A stretch of 15,311 nucleotides of DNA from Actinomycetota bacterium (GCA_005793785.1 SXPW01000045.1:1-15311); one strand, 5' to 3'. Positions 1 to 7,170 are shown, numbered from the stretch's first letter. The notes: generated by a model from the letters alone, not told the origin. Made by a program: numbers and translations.

Positions 1-386
1 GCGGTGTATCCATATTCGGCGTGCGCCATGACGTGCGAGGCCGACGCATCGACTCCGGCGCGCTCGAAGAGGTCGCGAACGCGAACGCCCCTCCACACGG
101 TGTCGAATTTCGACCACTTGGTCACGCAATGGATGTCGGTGGTGACCGTTACCGACGGCATCGCCATCAACTCTGCGAGATCCACCGTGAACGGTGACGA
201 GACCTCGCCATGAATCTCCAGTGACCACTCACCCGGCGCATACGTCGGCACATCGCCGACATGAAGGACCGGAAAGCGCTCGGTGAGGTACTGACCGGGT
301 GGGAGTCGTCGCGGATCAATGCCACGCGCTTCCACGTCGGCGCGATTGCGGTCGAAAAAGCCCACGCCACAGTGTGCCAGTTCCAT
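1..386 (-). CDS. YuiH-like molybdopterin-dependent oxidoreductase (sulfite oxidase-like), N-terminal part
   Basis: I translated the minus strand by hand from the ATG at 384-386. The frame is open for 128 codons and runs off the left edge, so the C-terminal part is missing. It reads as the sulfite-oxidase-like fold, YuiH type: an N-terminal 'DPRRLPPGQYLTERFPVLH' stretch (residues 24-42), then 'DIHCVTKWSKFDTVW' (84-98) and 'GVRVRDLFERAGV' (100-112). In this family the Cys of the HCVT motif (C87) ligates the molybdenum of the pterin cofactor. No Tat or Sec signal is seen before the FFDRNRA start, so a cytoplasmic enzyme is likely; the substrate is unknown. A GTG at 365 (start of GFFDRN) is a shorter alternative start. 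An in-frame stop lies just upstream of 386, so the gene does not extend further. It is divergent from the phosphatase gene at 428. Confidence 0.85.
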   Translation of the reverse strand, partial: MELAHCGVGFFDRNRADVEARGIDPRRLPPGQYLTERFPVLHVGDVPTYAPGEWSLEIHGEVSSPFTVDLAELMAMPSVTVTTDIHCVTKWSKFDTVWRGVRVRDLFERAGVDASASHVMAHAEYGYT

Positions 387-427
387 TCCGTGATGTGGTG
401 TTCACCTCTGCCGTGTAGTTTTCCGCG
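387..427. promoter_or_regulatory. Divergent intergenic promoter region
   Basis: These 41 bp separate two divergent genes. On the plus strand TAGTTT (416-421) fits the actinobacterial TANNNT -10 consensus. It is followed by 6 nt and then the GTG at 428, the spacing expected for a leaderless transcript starting at the GTG. No convincing -35 is visible. On the minus strand an AGAGGTG stretch (403-409) lies about 16 nt before the ATG at 386, too far to be a good ribosome-binding site, and no clear -10 was found for that gene. Confidence 0.45.
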
Positions 428-907
428 GTGCCGTTGTACCTGGTTCGACATGCGAAGGCCGGCTCGCGCAGCGATTTCGACGGTGACGACGTCGACCGAC
501 CACTCACCGCATCGGGACGCAAGCAAGCCGTCGACCTCTGCGCGCGGCTCGCCGCCGTGTCTCCGAGCGTCGTCGTATCGAGTCCGTACCGACGATGCAT
601 CGAAACGGTCGAACCTCTTGCAATCGCCACCGATACGACATGTTCCACCGACGACCGGTTGGCAGAATTCGGCAGCAATCATGTGCGAGCCGATGCGACG
701 ATCATCGGCTTGTTGCTCGATCTACCCGACCGCTCGGTCGTGTGCAGCCACGGCGACGTCATTCCCGCAATCATCGACTCGCTCACCGACACAGGAATGA
801 ACATCGTGGGCGAACCTCAGTGGGGCAAGGGAAGCGTGTGGGTGCTGGAACGCGAGGATGACCGATTCGTCTCGGCCCACGCCTGGCCGCCGCCGAGCGA
901 CGACTAG
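428..907 (+). CDS. SixA-like histidine phosphatase family protein
   Basis: A 159-residue protein of the histidine phosphatase (phosphoglycerate-mutase-like) superfamily, the usual size for the short SixA-like branch. The catalytic RHA box is at the N-terminus (YLVRHAKAG, nucleophile H8). 'RPLTASGRKQA' (24-34) is typical of SixA. Arginines follow 'SSPY' (R55/R56), an acidic residue lies in 'RLAEF' (E80), and the second catalytic His is in 'CSHGDVI' (H108). SixA dephosphorylates phosphohistidine on proteins; actinobacterial relatives may act on other phosphoesters, so the substrate is uncertain. The start is GTG at 428, chosen because the RHA motif begins 7 residues in and a TANNNT box sits 6 nt upstream. 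It is convergent with ccmH, 17 bp away. Confidence 0.9.
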   Translation: MPLYLVRHAKAGSRSDFDGDDVDRPLTASGRKQAVDLCARLAAVSPSVVVSSPYRRCIETVEPLAIATDTTCSTDDRLAEFGSNHVRADATIIGLLLDLPDRSVVCSHGDVIPAIIDSLTDTGMNIVGEPQWGKGSVWVLEREDDRFVSAHAWPPPSDD

Positions 908-917
908 GTCGTCGTTC
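895..917. terminator. Hairpin at the sixA-like stop codon, candidate bidirectional terminator
   Basis: An inverted repeat pairs 895-904 with 908-917 (10 bp including one G-T pair, 7 bp perfect next to the loop). The TAG stop codon of the phosphatase gene is the 3-nt loop. It lies between two convergent genes, where a shared terminator is expected. No T-rich run follows on either strand, so a classical Rho-independent terminator is not shown; U-tract-poor hairpin terminators have been proposed in actinobacteria. On the minus strand the G-T pair becomes an A-C mismatch, so the hairpin is weaker in that direction. Confidence 0.4.
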
Positions 918-924
918 TCCGTCA

Positions 925-1953
925 CTACTCGTCGAGTGCGGCCGCAACCTCTCGCTGCAACTCTTCAACGAGCCCGCGCACTTCGGCTGGTGGTTCTCGC
1001 TCCAGACAGCGCGCGATGAATTCACTCGCTGACTCGGCGTCACCACCGTCACGAAACACCACGATGCCGAGGAAGCACATTGCATCCGCGTAATTCGGCT
1101 CGAGTTCGATCGCGCGTCCCAGCGCGGCGATGGTGGAGGCGTACGCCTGTCGTTGGAGTGACTCGTCGAATTGTCGGGCCGACAACATGATCAACCACGC
1201 TCGGTACGTCAACGCCTCGACGTTGTCGGGGTCGGTCTCGAGGACGCGCCCGTACAGTTCGATCGCCGCCGATACGTCGCTCGCTCCGGCGAGGCGCGCT
1301 TGCGCCAGCAGGGAGGCCGTGCTGTCGGCTATTCCGCCCGTCGCCGATCCGAGCGGAAGTCGTTGACCCGCCTGCCGAGCCACGAGCAGCCCGCCGACCA
1401 CTCCCACCACCAACACCACCACGATGCCCACGAGCCGCGAACGCCGGCGCGAGATCCGCGCGCTTGGTGACGTGCCGTCGGGCAAAACCGAGGTCGCCGT
1501 CGGAGGAGAATCCGTGTCTCCGCGGACGGCGAATCGGGCAACCACTGCGCCAATGAGCGCCACCGCAACGACCACGGGCAGGACCCAGATGACGGCATCC
1601 AATCCTTCACTTCGCGGCACCAACAACACCTCACTTCCGAATCTGTCCGCGATATAGGCGACGATCTCTTCGTCGGTGCGTACGCCGTCCCCGACTTGTC
1701 GCGCCACCTCGGCCCGAATGGCCTGCGCCGCAGCGGCCCGCGACACGAACACGCTCTCTCCATCGCAGGTCGGGCAGGCGATTCGCTTGGTCACGGCGTC
1801 GATTCGGTCTTGCTGAGTCAAGGGTCCCGTGTCCCGCAGCGACCCGTACGCCAGAAAACCGATGCCGACCACGGCGAGCACACCCCACACGATGCGACGA
1901 ATCGACTTCTTCGTCCCACCCACCCGGGCAGGTTTCCGCGTGATGTCACCCAT
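925..1953 (-). CDS. ccmH: CcmH-like cytochrome c maturation protein fused to a CcmI-like TPR domain
   Basis: A 342-residue membrane protein. TM1 is about 21-38. It is followed by the CcmH domain with the redox motif 'RIACPTCDGESV' (C60, C63), where typical CcmH proteins have 'LRCPVCQGQ', and then by 'FGSEVLLVP' before TM2 (about 120-142). A basic linker, TM3 (about 173-192) and an exported tail with TPR-like repeats (about 215-335, e.g. 'AIELYGRVLETDPDNVEALTY') complete it. CcmH keeps the CXXCH cysteines of apocytochromes reduced, with CcmG. The TPR tail resembles CcmI/CycH, which binds apocytochrome. Plain CcmH is only about 130-160 residues, so this is a fusion. It overlaps ccmG by 8 nt (ATGGGTGA) and is the last gene of the ccm operon; no Shine-Dalgarno is evident, suggesting translational coupling. 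Confidence 0.9.
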   Translation of the reverse strand: MGDITRKPARVGGTKKSIRRIVWGVLAVVGIGFLAYGSLRDTGPLTQQDRIDAVTKRIACPTCDGESVFVSRAAAAQAIRAEVARQVGDGVRTDEEIVAYIADRFGSEVLLVPRSEGLDAVIWVLPVVVAVALIGAVVARFAVRGDTDSPPTATSVLPDGTSPSARISRRRSRLVGIVVVLVVGVVGGLLVARQAGQRLPLGSATGGIADSTASLLAQARLAGASDVSAAIELYGRVLETDPDNVEALTYRAWLIMLSARQFDESLQRQAYASTIAALGRAIELEPNYADAMCFLGIVVFRDGGDAESASEFIARCLEREPPAEVRGLVEELQREVAAALDE

Positions 1954-2485
1954 CGTTGGTACGCAACGAGGCCATTTGTTCCTCGAGGACGCCTTCCGTT
2001 ACCGATCCCAAGATGCGGAGGCGCACGAATCCGTTCGGATCGATGATCCATGTCTCGGGAACCTTTGCCACGCCGAAGGCAACCGCAATGGCACCGTCAT
2101 CGTCGCGCAATTTCGGCCACCCACCTGCATTCGTGGTGAAGAAGTCGCGAACGGCCCGATCGTCGTCGTCGTTCACCACGGTGTAGAACTCGACGCCGTC
2201 GACACGTCCCGCTTCGTCGTCGACGAAGGCAAGGAGTGCCGGGTGTTCGGCGATACACGGAACGCACGTTGAGTTGAAGAAATTGAACACCACCCATGAT
2301 CCCTTGCGGCGCGCCAGGTCGAACGGCGCGTCATCGATCGTCGTCGTCACGACTGCAGGGGCCGGCTCACCGAGGAGCGGCGAACGCGCTCCAACGTCCG
2401 TATCACCGTCGGTGCGCAACAACACCACGAGGAAGCCCGCAAGTGCGATGGCAACGATGCCCGAGACCCAGCGCACCGACTTCAT
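1946..2485 (-). CDS. ccmG: CcmG/DsbE-like (TlpA-type) thioredoxin
   Basis: A 179-residue membrane-anchored thioredoxin. The N-terminal TM is about residues 6-23. The fold then carries the active site 'FNSTCVPC' (C74, C77) and the cis-proline loop 'KVPETWIIDPNG' (P143); 'VPETW-IDP-G' is characteristic of CcmG/DsbE. CcmG is a dedicated exoplasmic reductant that passes electrons to CcmH and apocytochrome c for heme ligation. The usual Trp before the first Cys is replaced by Thr (STC rather than W-C). A GAGGTG Shine-Dalgarno lies 8 nt before the ATG. The ATG overlaps the ccmF stop (ATGA) and the 3' end overlaps ccmH by 8 nt. Confidence 0.93.
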   Translation of the reverse strand: MKSVRWVSGIVAIALAGFLVVLLRTDGDTDVGARSPLLGEPAPAVVTTTIDDAPFDLARRKGSWVVFNFFNSTCVPCIAEHPALLAFVDDEAGRVDGVEFYTVVNDDDDRAVRDFFTTNAGGWPKLRDDDGAIAVAFGVAKVPETWIIDPNGFVRLRILGSVTEGVLEEQMASLRTNDG

Positions 2486-4434
2486 GCCTGGAGCACCTCG
2501 TCACGAATCGCGTGGATTGAGCGGCGTCGACTCGGTAGGACGGCGAGGAGCGTGCCGAACGCCATCACGAACGTGCCGATCCACAACCACACGATGAGTG
2601 GTTTCACGAACACCTTGATGCGCGCCCTGCCCGAGTCCTGTCGCACCGGTGGCTCGAGGGTGAGATAAACGTCCCGTGTCAGACTCGTGCGTACCGACGG
2701 CGTTCCGACGTTCATGCCGATGCGGGTGAACTTGGTGATCGACGGAGCGTACGGCTTTCCCCCGTCCACACTCACGAGTGCGCGCACCGACGTACTGCGG
2801 TCGTCGCGAACCTCCTCCAGACCAACGAGTTCGAACGTGTGTCCCGCGAACGTGGCACGTTGACCGGTGACGAGGTCGATTTCCTGGCTCTTCGTGAACG
2901 AGTTGGAGGCGGCCAGTGCGATGCAGATGAAGATCACCCCGAGATGCACCACCATGCCGCCGTTGGCGCGACCCACGAAGCCTCGCAAGCGTTGAACCCG
3001 CACGGCTCGAACGAGATGCTGCAGAGCGCTCCCGGCGGCGAAACCACCGAGAGCAAACGCGAGCAGCGGTGCCAACCCCGACGCACCTGCCACGACGGAT
3101 GTCGCCAACGCCAACACTCCGAGTGCCGCGGGTGCCAACAGGCGTTTGGACATCGCATCACGACCGTCCCTCCGCCAGGGCAACACCGGTGCCACCGCCA
3201 TGATGAAGAGCATCGTCAAGCCGATCGGCGCCGTGAGTCGATCGAAGAACGGTTCACCCACCACGATTTGGCGTCGCTGCAGCGCTTCCACGATGAGCGG
3301 GAATACGGTCCCCAACAACACCACGAATGCGAAGATTGCGAACAACACGTTGTTGACGAGGAATGCACCCTCGCGCGAAAACGGGGCGTCGATGGTGTCG
3401 TCGGACCTCAACTGATCGCCCCTCCAGAAGACGAGGACGAGCGACAGCGCCACCACGGCGGCGAACATCGCGAGCAGCCACGGTCCAATGTCGCTTTCGG
3501 AGAACGCATGAACGCTGTTGAGGACACCCGATCGGGTGAGGAACGTGCCGAGAATCGTGAGACTGAACGTTGCAATCAACAACGACACGTTCCACACGCG
3601 CAGCAGACCGCGCCGCTCCTGCACCATCACCGAGTGGATGTACGCGGTACCCGTGATCCACGGCAGAAGCGACGCGTTCTCCACCGGGTCCCATGCCCAG
3701 ACTCCACTCCAGCCGAGCACTTCATAACTCCACCAACCTCCAAGGGCGATTCCGAAGGTGAGGAATCCCCACGCCACCACGGTCCAGCGCCGCGTGAGAT
3801 GGAGCCAGCCGTCCTCCACCCTCCCGGCGATGAGGGCTGCGAGTGCGAACGCGAACGGCACCGTCATACCGACGTAGCCGAGATACAGGATCGGCGGATG
3901 GAACATCACGAGCACGTGGTTCTGCAGGAGTGGATTCGGTCCGGGTCCGTCGGTCACGCCCGGCGGGCCAACCACGAACGGATTCGCCGGACCAAATGAC
4001 AAGAGGAAGAAGTAGGCGAGCACCGCGAGCAACACCGACAACGCCCAACCGATGAGTGGTTCGGCGAGGCGTTTGCGCATCCACCACGTGGTCGCGGCTA
4101 CGTAAGCGGCGAGCACCAGCACCCACATGAGGATGGATCCCTCGAGTGCGCTCCACACTGCAGCAAAGTTGTACAACGCCGGGGTGCTGGTCGATCCGAC
4201 TTTCTGTACGTAGAGCAGCGAGAAGTCTCGGGTGATCATCGCCCACTCCATGACGCCGAATGCCGCGAGAGCGAGCGCGGATGCCAGCGCGACGAAACCC
4301 GGGACCAGGCGCAGGGTTCGTACGTCGGCTCGACGTGCACCGACTGCCGCCGCGAATGCACCGAAGAATGCCGCCAGGAATCCGCCGAGCAGGACCGCCC
4401 GCCCGACTTGTGCCGTCAGGCTGGCTACGAGCAT
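2482..4434 (-). CDS. ccmF: Heme lyase CcmF
   Basis: A 650-residue polytopic membrane protein, close to the usual CcmF length. The tryptophan-rich WWD heme-handling segment is at about 232-259 ('GGWWSYEVLGWSGVWAWD', then 'PVENASLLPW'). Histidines H173 (in QNHVLVMFHPP), H267 (TAYIHSV), H309 (NSVHAFSE) and H497 (MVVHLGV) match the four conserved CcmF histidines (E. coli 173, 261, 303, 491). An exoplasmic domain (about 510-605) precedes the last TM. CcmF takes heme from holo-CcmE and attaches it to apocytochrome c with CcmG/CcmH. I chose the ATG at 4434 rather than the ATG at 4563 because the extra 43 residues are hydrophilic, arginine-rich and lie entirely inside ccmE. The start overlaps the ccmE 3' end by 10 nt; the stop overlaps the ccmG start (ATGA). 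Confidence 0.96.
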   Translation of the reverse strand: MLVASLTAQVGRAVLLGGFLAAFFGAFAAAVGARRADVRTLRLVPGFVALASALALAAFGVMEWAMITRDFSLLYVQKVGSTSTPALYNFAAVWSALEGSILMWVLVLAAYVAATTWWMRKRLAEPLIGWALSVLLAVLAYFFLLSFGPANPFVVGPPGVTDGPGPNPLLQNHVLVMFHPPILYLGYVGMTVPFAFALAALIAGRVEDGWLHLTRRWTVVAWGFLTFGIALGGWWSYEVLGWSGVWAWDPVENASLLPWITGTAYIHSVMVQERRGLLRVWNVSLLIATFSLTILGTFLTRSGVLNSVHAFSESDIGPWLLAMFAAVVALSLVLVFWRGDQLRSDDTIDAPFSREGAFLVNNVLFAIFAFVVLLGTVFPLIVEALQRRQIVVGEPFFDRLTAPIGLTMLFIMAVAPVLPWRRDGRDAMSKRLLAPAALGVLALATSVVAGASGLAPLLAFALGGFAAGSALQHLVRAVRVQRLRGFVGRANGGMVVHLGVIFICIALAASNSFTKSQEIDLVTGQRATFAGHTFELVGLEEVRDDRSTSVRALVSVDGGKPYAPSITKFTRIGMNVGTPSVRTSLTRDVYLTLEPPVRQDSGRARIKVFVKPLIVWLWIGTFVMAFGTLLAVLPSRRRSIHAIRDEVLQA

Positions 4435-4883
4435 GCCGACTTTTCGGCCTGCGCAAGTCGATCGGCGTTCTCGGCCTCGTACTCGTTGGAGTGTTTCACC
4501 TCGATGCGTGTCGCAACGAGCACCCCATCCACGATTCGACCGTGTGCCACCACCGGAATGCACTCCTGAAATACACCGCCGGGTTCGCCCTCGTAGTCGA
4601 CGGGCAGGGAAACTCCGTTGAACGACATGACGAACGTAGTAATCCCTCCCCGTGACTGGAGACTCCCCTCGTCGACGGCACCCTGCACCCGAACGCGTCG
4701 CGCATCGTCACATCCGTCCCTCACGCCGATTTCGTCGACGTTGCAGTAGTAGTCGATCGAAGATGTGAGGAACACCGCGACGATTGCAAGACCCACCACG
4801 GACGCCAAGACGGCAACTGCGATCGGCAGCACTCGTCGCCGCGTCGATCGTTGCCGAGGCGATTCACGGGGTGAGAGATCCAT
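4425..4883 (-). CDS. ccmE: Heme chaperone CcmE
   Basis: A 152-residue protein with one N-terminal TM (about 18-41) and an exoplasmic OB-fold domain. 'VQGAV' (66-70), 'LPVDYEGEPGGVFQE' (93-107) and 'VVAHGRI' (111-117) match the CcmE core. The heme-binding motif is 'VKHSNEYE': H131 is the covalent heme-binding His and Y135 the axial Tyr (E. coli HDENY). It is therefore the canonical His type, not the Cys type of some sulfate reducers and archaea. It receives heme from CcmC and hands it to CcmF. Four cysteines (C47, C58, C108, C151) are unusual for CcmE. The start is uncertain: the ATG at 4883 is given here, but a GTG at 4895 overlapping the ccmD stop (GTGA) is in frame and fits the operon's overlap pattern; neither has a clear Shine-Dalgarno. 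Confidence 0.93.
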   Translation of the reverse strand: MDLSPRESPRQRSTRRRVLPIAVAVLASVVGLAIVAVFLTSSIDYYCNVDEIGVRDGCDDARRVRVQGAVDEGSLQSRGGITTFVMSFNGVSLPVDYEGEPGGVFQECIPVVAHGRIVDGVLVATRIEVKHSNEYEAENADRLAQAEKSACS

Positions 4884-4891
4884 CGACTGGG

Positions 4892-5026
4892 TCACACCCA
4901 AGGCTTGCGTTCGTCCGGAACCCGCGAAGACAATTCTCTGGCCCGGCGAATGGTGACGAGCGCGAGCAGGCCGACCGAGCCCAGTGTCAGCGCCCAACTC
5001 GCGACGATGAACCCGAGATCCTTCAT
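4892..5026 (-). CDS. ccmD: CcmD, small membrane protein of the heme exporter complex
   Basis: A 44-residue ORF translated by hand. The ATG at 5024-5026 overlaps the ccmC stop as ATGA, and a strong GGAGG Shine-Dalgarno lies 7 nt upstream. The protein has one TM ('FIVASWALTLGSVGLLALV', residues 6-24), then the basic stretch 'TIRRAREL' and the C-terminal 'KPWV'. This TM-plus-RRAR pattern and its position between ccmC and ccmE are diagnostic of CcmD. CcmD associates with CcmABC and CcmE and is needed to release holo-CcmE. The stop lies 8 nt before the ccmE ATG at 4883, or overlaps the alternative ccmE GTG. Confidence 0.88.
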   Translation of the reverse strand: MKDLGFIVASWALTLGSVGLLALVTIRRARELSSRVPDERKPWV

Positions 5027-5784
5027 CGAGCAACCTCCGCGCGACGCACGGCGATCGCCGAATCCAATCCGATGACACGTTCCGTGTCGGCGAGCGCAGT
5101 GAGTCGCTGACGATGAATCACCAGCCAGGCGAACACCAGAGTGAATGCCACCACTCCGGAGAACAACGTGAAGAGCATCAAGTCGTCCAACCGAACGTCA
5201 CCGTCGGCATTGAGGACGCTCGCCTCCTGGTGCAGTGAACGCCACAACACCACCGAGAAGTGCACCAGTGGAATCTCGAGCACCGCCAGGAGCGCGATGA
5301 CGGCGCTTCGTCGTGCGCGTTGTTGCGGGTCGACGTCCACCTGTCGTACCGCCAGATAGCCCACGTACGTGATGAAGAGGAACAGCGTCGTCGTCAGTCG
5401 TGGGTCCCATTGCCAGAACGTTCCCCACGTGAGTCGACCCCACAGACTTCCCGTGACGAGGGCCATACCCATGAACAACACACCAACTTCCGCCGATGCG
5501 CCAGCAACGCGATCGAACCCGAGCGTGCGGTGCCGTCGCACGAGCGAACATCCCGACGCAACCGCCGTGGTGATGAACGCGAGATACGCGACCCAGGCGG
5601 CGGGAACGTGCACGTACATGATGCGAACGGAATCGCCCTGCACCACGTCGGCGGGCGTGAGAAAGAGTGCGCTGACGACCAACCAGACGAGGAGCGCGAG
5701 CGAGATTGCACCGAGGACGCGCGTTGCCCCCGTTCCGGTGCCACGAATCGATGCAACTGCTACGTGCGACGGCGCGGTGTTCAT
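5023..5784 (-). CDS. ccmC: Heme exporter/transfer protein CcmC
   Basis: A 253-residue, six-TM protein of the heme-handling family. The WWD motif is 'WGTFWQWDPRL' (120-130). Flanking histidines are H59 ('YVHVPAAW') and H175 ('IPLVHFSVVLW'), matching the two heme-ligand histidines of CcmC. It holds exoplasmic heme and loads it onto CcmE with CcmD and the CcmAB ATPase. I prefer the ATG at 5784 because an AGGGTGA Shine-Dalgarno ends 8 nt upstream. A GTG at 5796 would add four residues and overlap ccmB by 11 nt. The 3' end overlaps ccmD by 4 nt. Confidence 0.95.
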   Translation of the reverse strand: MNTAPSHVAVASIRGTGTGATRVLGAISLALLVWLVVSALFLTPADVVQGDSVRIMYVHVPAAWVAYLAFITTAVASGCSLVRRHRTLGFDRVAGASAEVGVLFMGMALVTGSLWGRLTWGTFWQWDPRLTTTLFLFITYVGYLAVRQVDVDPQQRARRSAVIALLAVLEIPLVHFSVVLWRSLHQEASVLNADGDVRLDDLMLFTLFSGVVAFTLVFAWLVIHRQRLTALADTERVIGLDSAIAVRRAEVAR

Positions 5785-5785
5785 G

Positions 5786-6466
5786 TCACGAATCACCCTG
5801 GGCTAGTGGTGCGAACGCGACGGCTCCAGCCGAACCAAACACCACCGCGTACACCGCGAGGAGTGCCGTCCATGCCCAACCATTGGACATGTCGATGGTC
5901 TGACTGCCGAAGGCCGCTTCGGTGGCTCGCGCGGCACCGATCAACAACGGCGCCAACACGGGGAGGGAGAGCAGTGGCAGCAACGAATCGCGCCCGTTCA
6001 ATCTGGCAACCACGACGCCATAGAGAGTACCCACGAGGGACAGTCCGGCGGTCGCCGTGAGCATCACCGTGACCAACAGCACGAGTCCGTCGCCGTCCAC
6101 TCGTGACCCGTACAACACCACCGAGCACAAGACGAGCAACGTTGCGAGAGCGAACAGTTGCACGAAGGTAGCGAGGGCCTTGCCGAAGTACACCCGTGAC
6201 GGTGATGACGTGCACGACAGGACCGAATCGAGTGCCGCATCGGACGTTTCGATCTCGAACGAGCGTTGCACCACGAGCATGGTGGCGAACAAAATTGCCA
6301 TCCAGACGAGACCGGCCGAAGCACGCAGGATGAGTGGCTCGCTATCGAGGGCGACGGCGAACAGCACGAGCACGAGCAGCGCAAACGGCACCACCCTGGC
6401 AAGGAGCGTGCGACTTCGCCCTTCGATCCGGAGGTCCTTGCGTGCCACCACGATGATCGACTTCAT
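5786..6466 (-). CDS. ccmB: Heme exporter protein CcmB (ABC permease)
   Basis: A 226-residue, roughly six-TM membrane protein at the usual CcmB length. The N-terminus 'ARKDLRIEGRSR' (8-19) is a typical CcmB opening: a short cytoplasmic helix before TM1. Later landmarks are 'LSCTSSPSRVYFGKAL' (83-98) and the loop 'LPLLSLPVLAPLLIGAA' (162-178), both characteristic of the family. CcmB is the membrane partner of the ATPase CcmA; the pair uses ATP to release holo-CcmE from CcmC/CcmD. The ATG overlaps the ccmA stop (ATGA), with a good GGAGG Shine-Dalgarno inside the end of ccmA. It ends 1 nt before the preferred ccmC ATG. Confidence 0.93.
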   Translation of the reverse strand: MKSIIVVARKDLRIEGRSRTLLARVVPFALLVLVLFAVALDSEPLILRASAGLVWMAILFATMLVVQRSFEIETSDAALDSVLSCTSSPSRVYFGKALATFVQLFALATLLVLCSVVLYGSRVDGDGLVLLVTVMLTATAGLSLVGTLYGVVVARLNGRDSLLPLLSLPVLAPLLIGAARATEAAFGSQTIDMSNGWAWTALLAVYAVVFGSAGAVAFAPLAQGDS

Positions 6467-7170
6467 GGAGTCCTCCGTGGAGCCACGCCTTCACCGAGAC
6501 CGGCGCCGGCAACGTCGCTCGTCACCGTGCCTCCGGTGAGCGTGATGGTACGCGGTGTCGATTCCGGTCGTGATTCCACATCGTGCGTGGTGTAGACCAC
6601 GGTGGCTCCACTTCGTGTCGCATCACGCAGGATGGAGTCGAGTTCCTGTCGAGCCGCGGAATCGAGTCCCGCGTGCGGTTCGTCGAGCAGCCACAATCGT
6701 GCGCGTCGCACCACCAGCGACGCCAACGCGGTTCGACGGCGTTGTCCCGCCGACAGTGCGGCGGCACGCGTACGAGCGACACGCCCATCGATGCCGAGAC
6801 GTGCGAGGGATGATTCGACGTCGTCGTTCGGTGCACCGACCATCTCGGCGATGAATCGAACGTTCTCTCTCGCGGTGAGATCGGCGTACAAGCCGTTGTC
6901 GTGACCCAACAATCCGACCAAGGTTCGAGCGGCGTCACGATGATCCGCCAGGTCGACTCCCAACACGGTTGCGCCCCCGCGCGTCAGAGGAAGGAGCCCG
7001 GCACAAAGCCGCAGGAGCGTCGACTTGCCGCTCCCGTTTGCCCCGCGCAACGCGACCAACTCTCCCGTTCCAATCTCCAGCGTGACGCCGGCAAGTGCGG
7101 GAAATCCACCGAGTGCCACCACCGCATCATCGAGGTGGATTGCCGTGGCGTCGGCCACGGTGGAACTCAC
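6463..7170 (-). CDS. ccmA: Heme exporter ATP-binding protein CcmA
   Basis: A 235-residue ABC ATPase. Walker A is 'GANGSGKST' (43-51), the signature is 'LSAGQ' (139-143, a variant of LSGGQ), Walker B and D-loop are 'LWLLDEPHAGLD' (159-170, catalytic E164) and the switch His is in 'TTHD' (H196). 'LSAGQRRR' and 'DEPHAGLD' resemble CcmA, where 'LSAGQ..R' and 'DEP..-LD' are typical. It pairs with CcmB and drives release of heme-loaded CcmE. The start is GTG at 7170, because an in-frame stop lies about 24 nt upstream; a GTG at 7158 is an alternative. The last 25 residues are low-complexity and may be disordered. It is the first gene of the ccm operon, behind a divergent control region. Confidence 0.93.
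   Translation of the reverse strand: MSSTVADATAIHLDDAVVALGGFPALAGVTLEIGTGELVALRGANGSGKSTLLRLCAGLLPLTRGGATVLGVDLADHRDAARTLVGLLGHDNGLYADLTARENVRFIAEMVGAPNDDVESSLARLGIDGRVARTRAAALSAGQRRRTALASLVVRRARLWLLDEPHAGLDSAARQELDSILRDATRSGATVVYTTHDVESRPESTPRTITLTGGTVTSDVAGAGLGEGVAPRRTP

Noticed and set aside
167..682. Minus-strand open frame of 171 codons opposite the phosphatase gene
   Set aside because: It conflicts with the histidine phosphatase frame and with the molybdopterin oxidoreductase frame, both of which carry clear motifs.
2839..3999. Long plus-strand open frame (386 codons) opposite ccmF
   Set aside because: It is antisense to well-supported ccmF, is very rich in Arg, His, Glu and Gln with no recognisable domain, and is expected from the codon bias of a GC-rich gene on the other strand.
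4435..4563. Extended N-terminus of ccmF (43 extra residues)
   Set aside because: It lies inside ccmE and is hydrophilic and Arg-rich, while CcmF proteins begin close to the first TM.
4884..5078. Extended N-terminus of ccmE (65 extra residues)
   Set aside because: The extension covers all of ccmD plus the end of ccmC and has no CcmE-like sequence; the TM begins only after the start at 4883.
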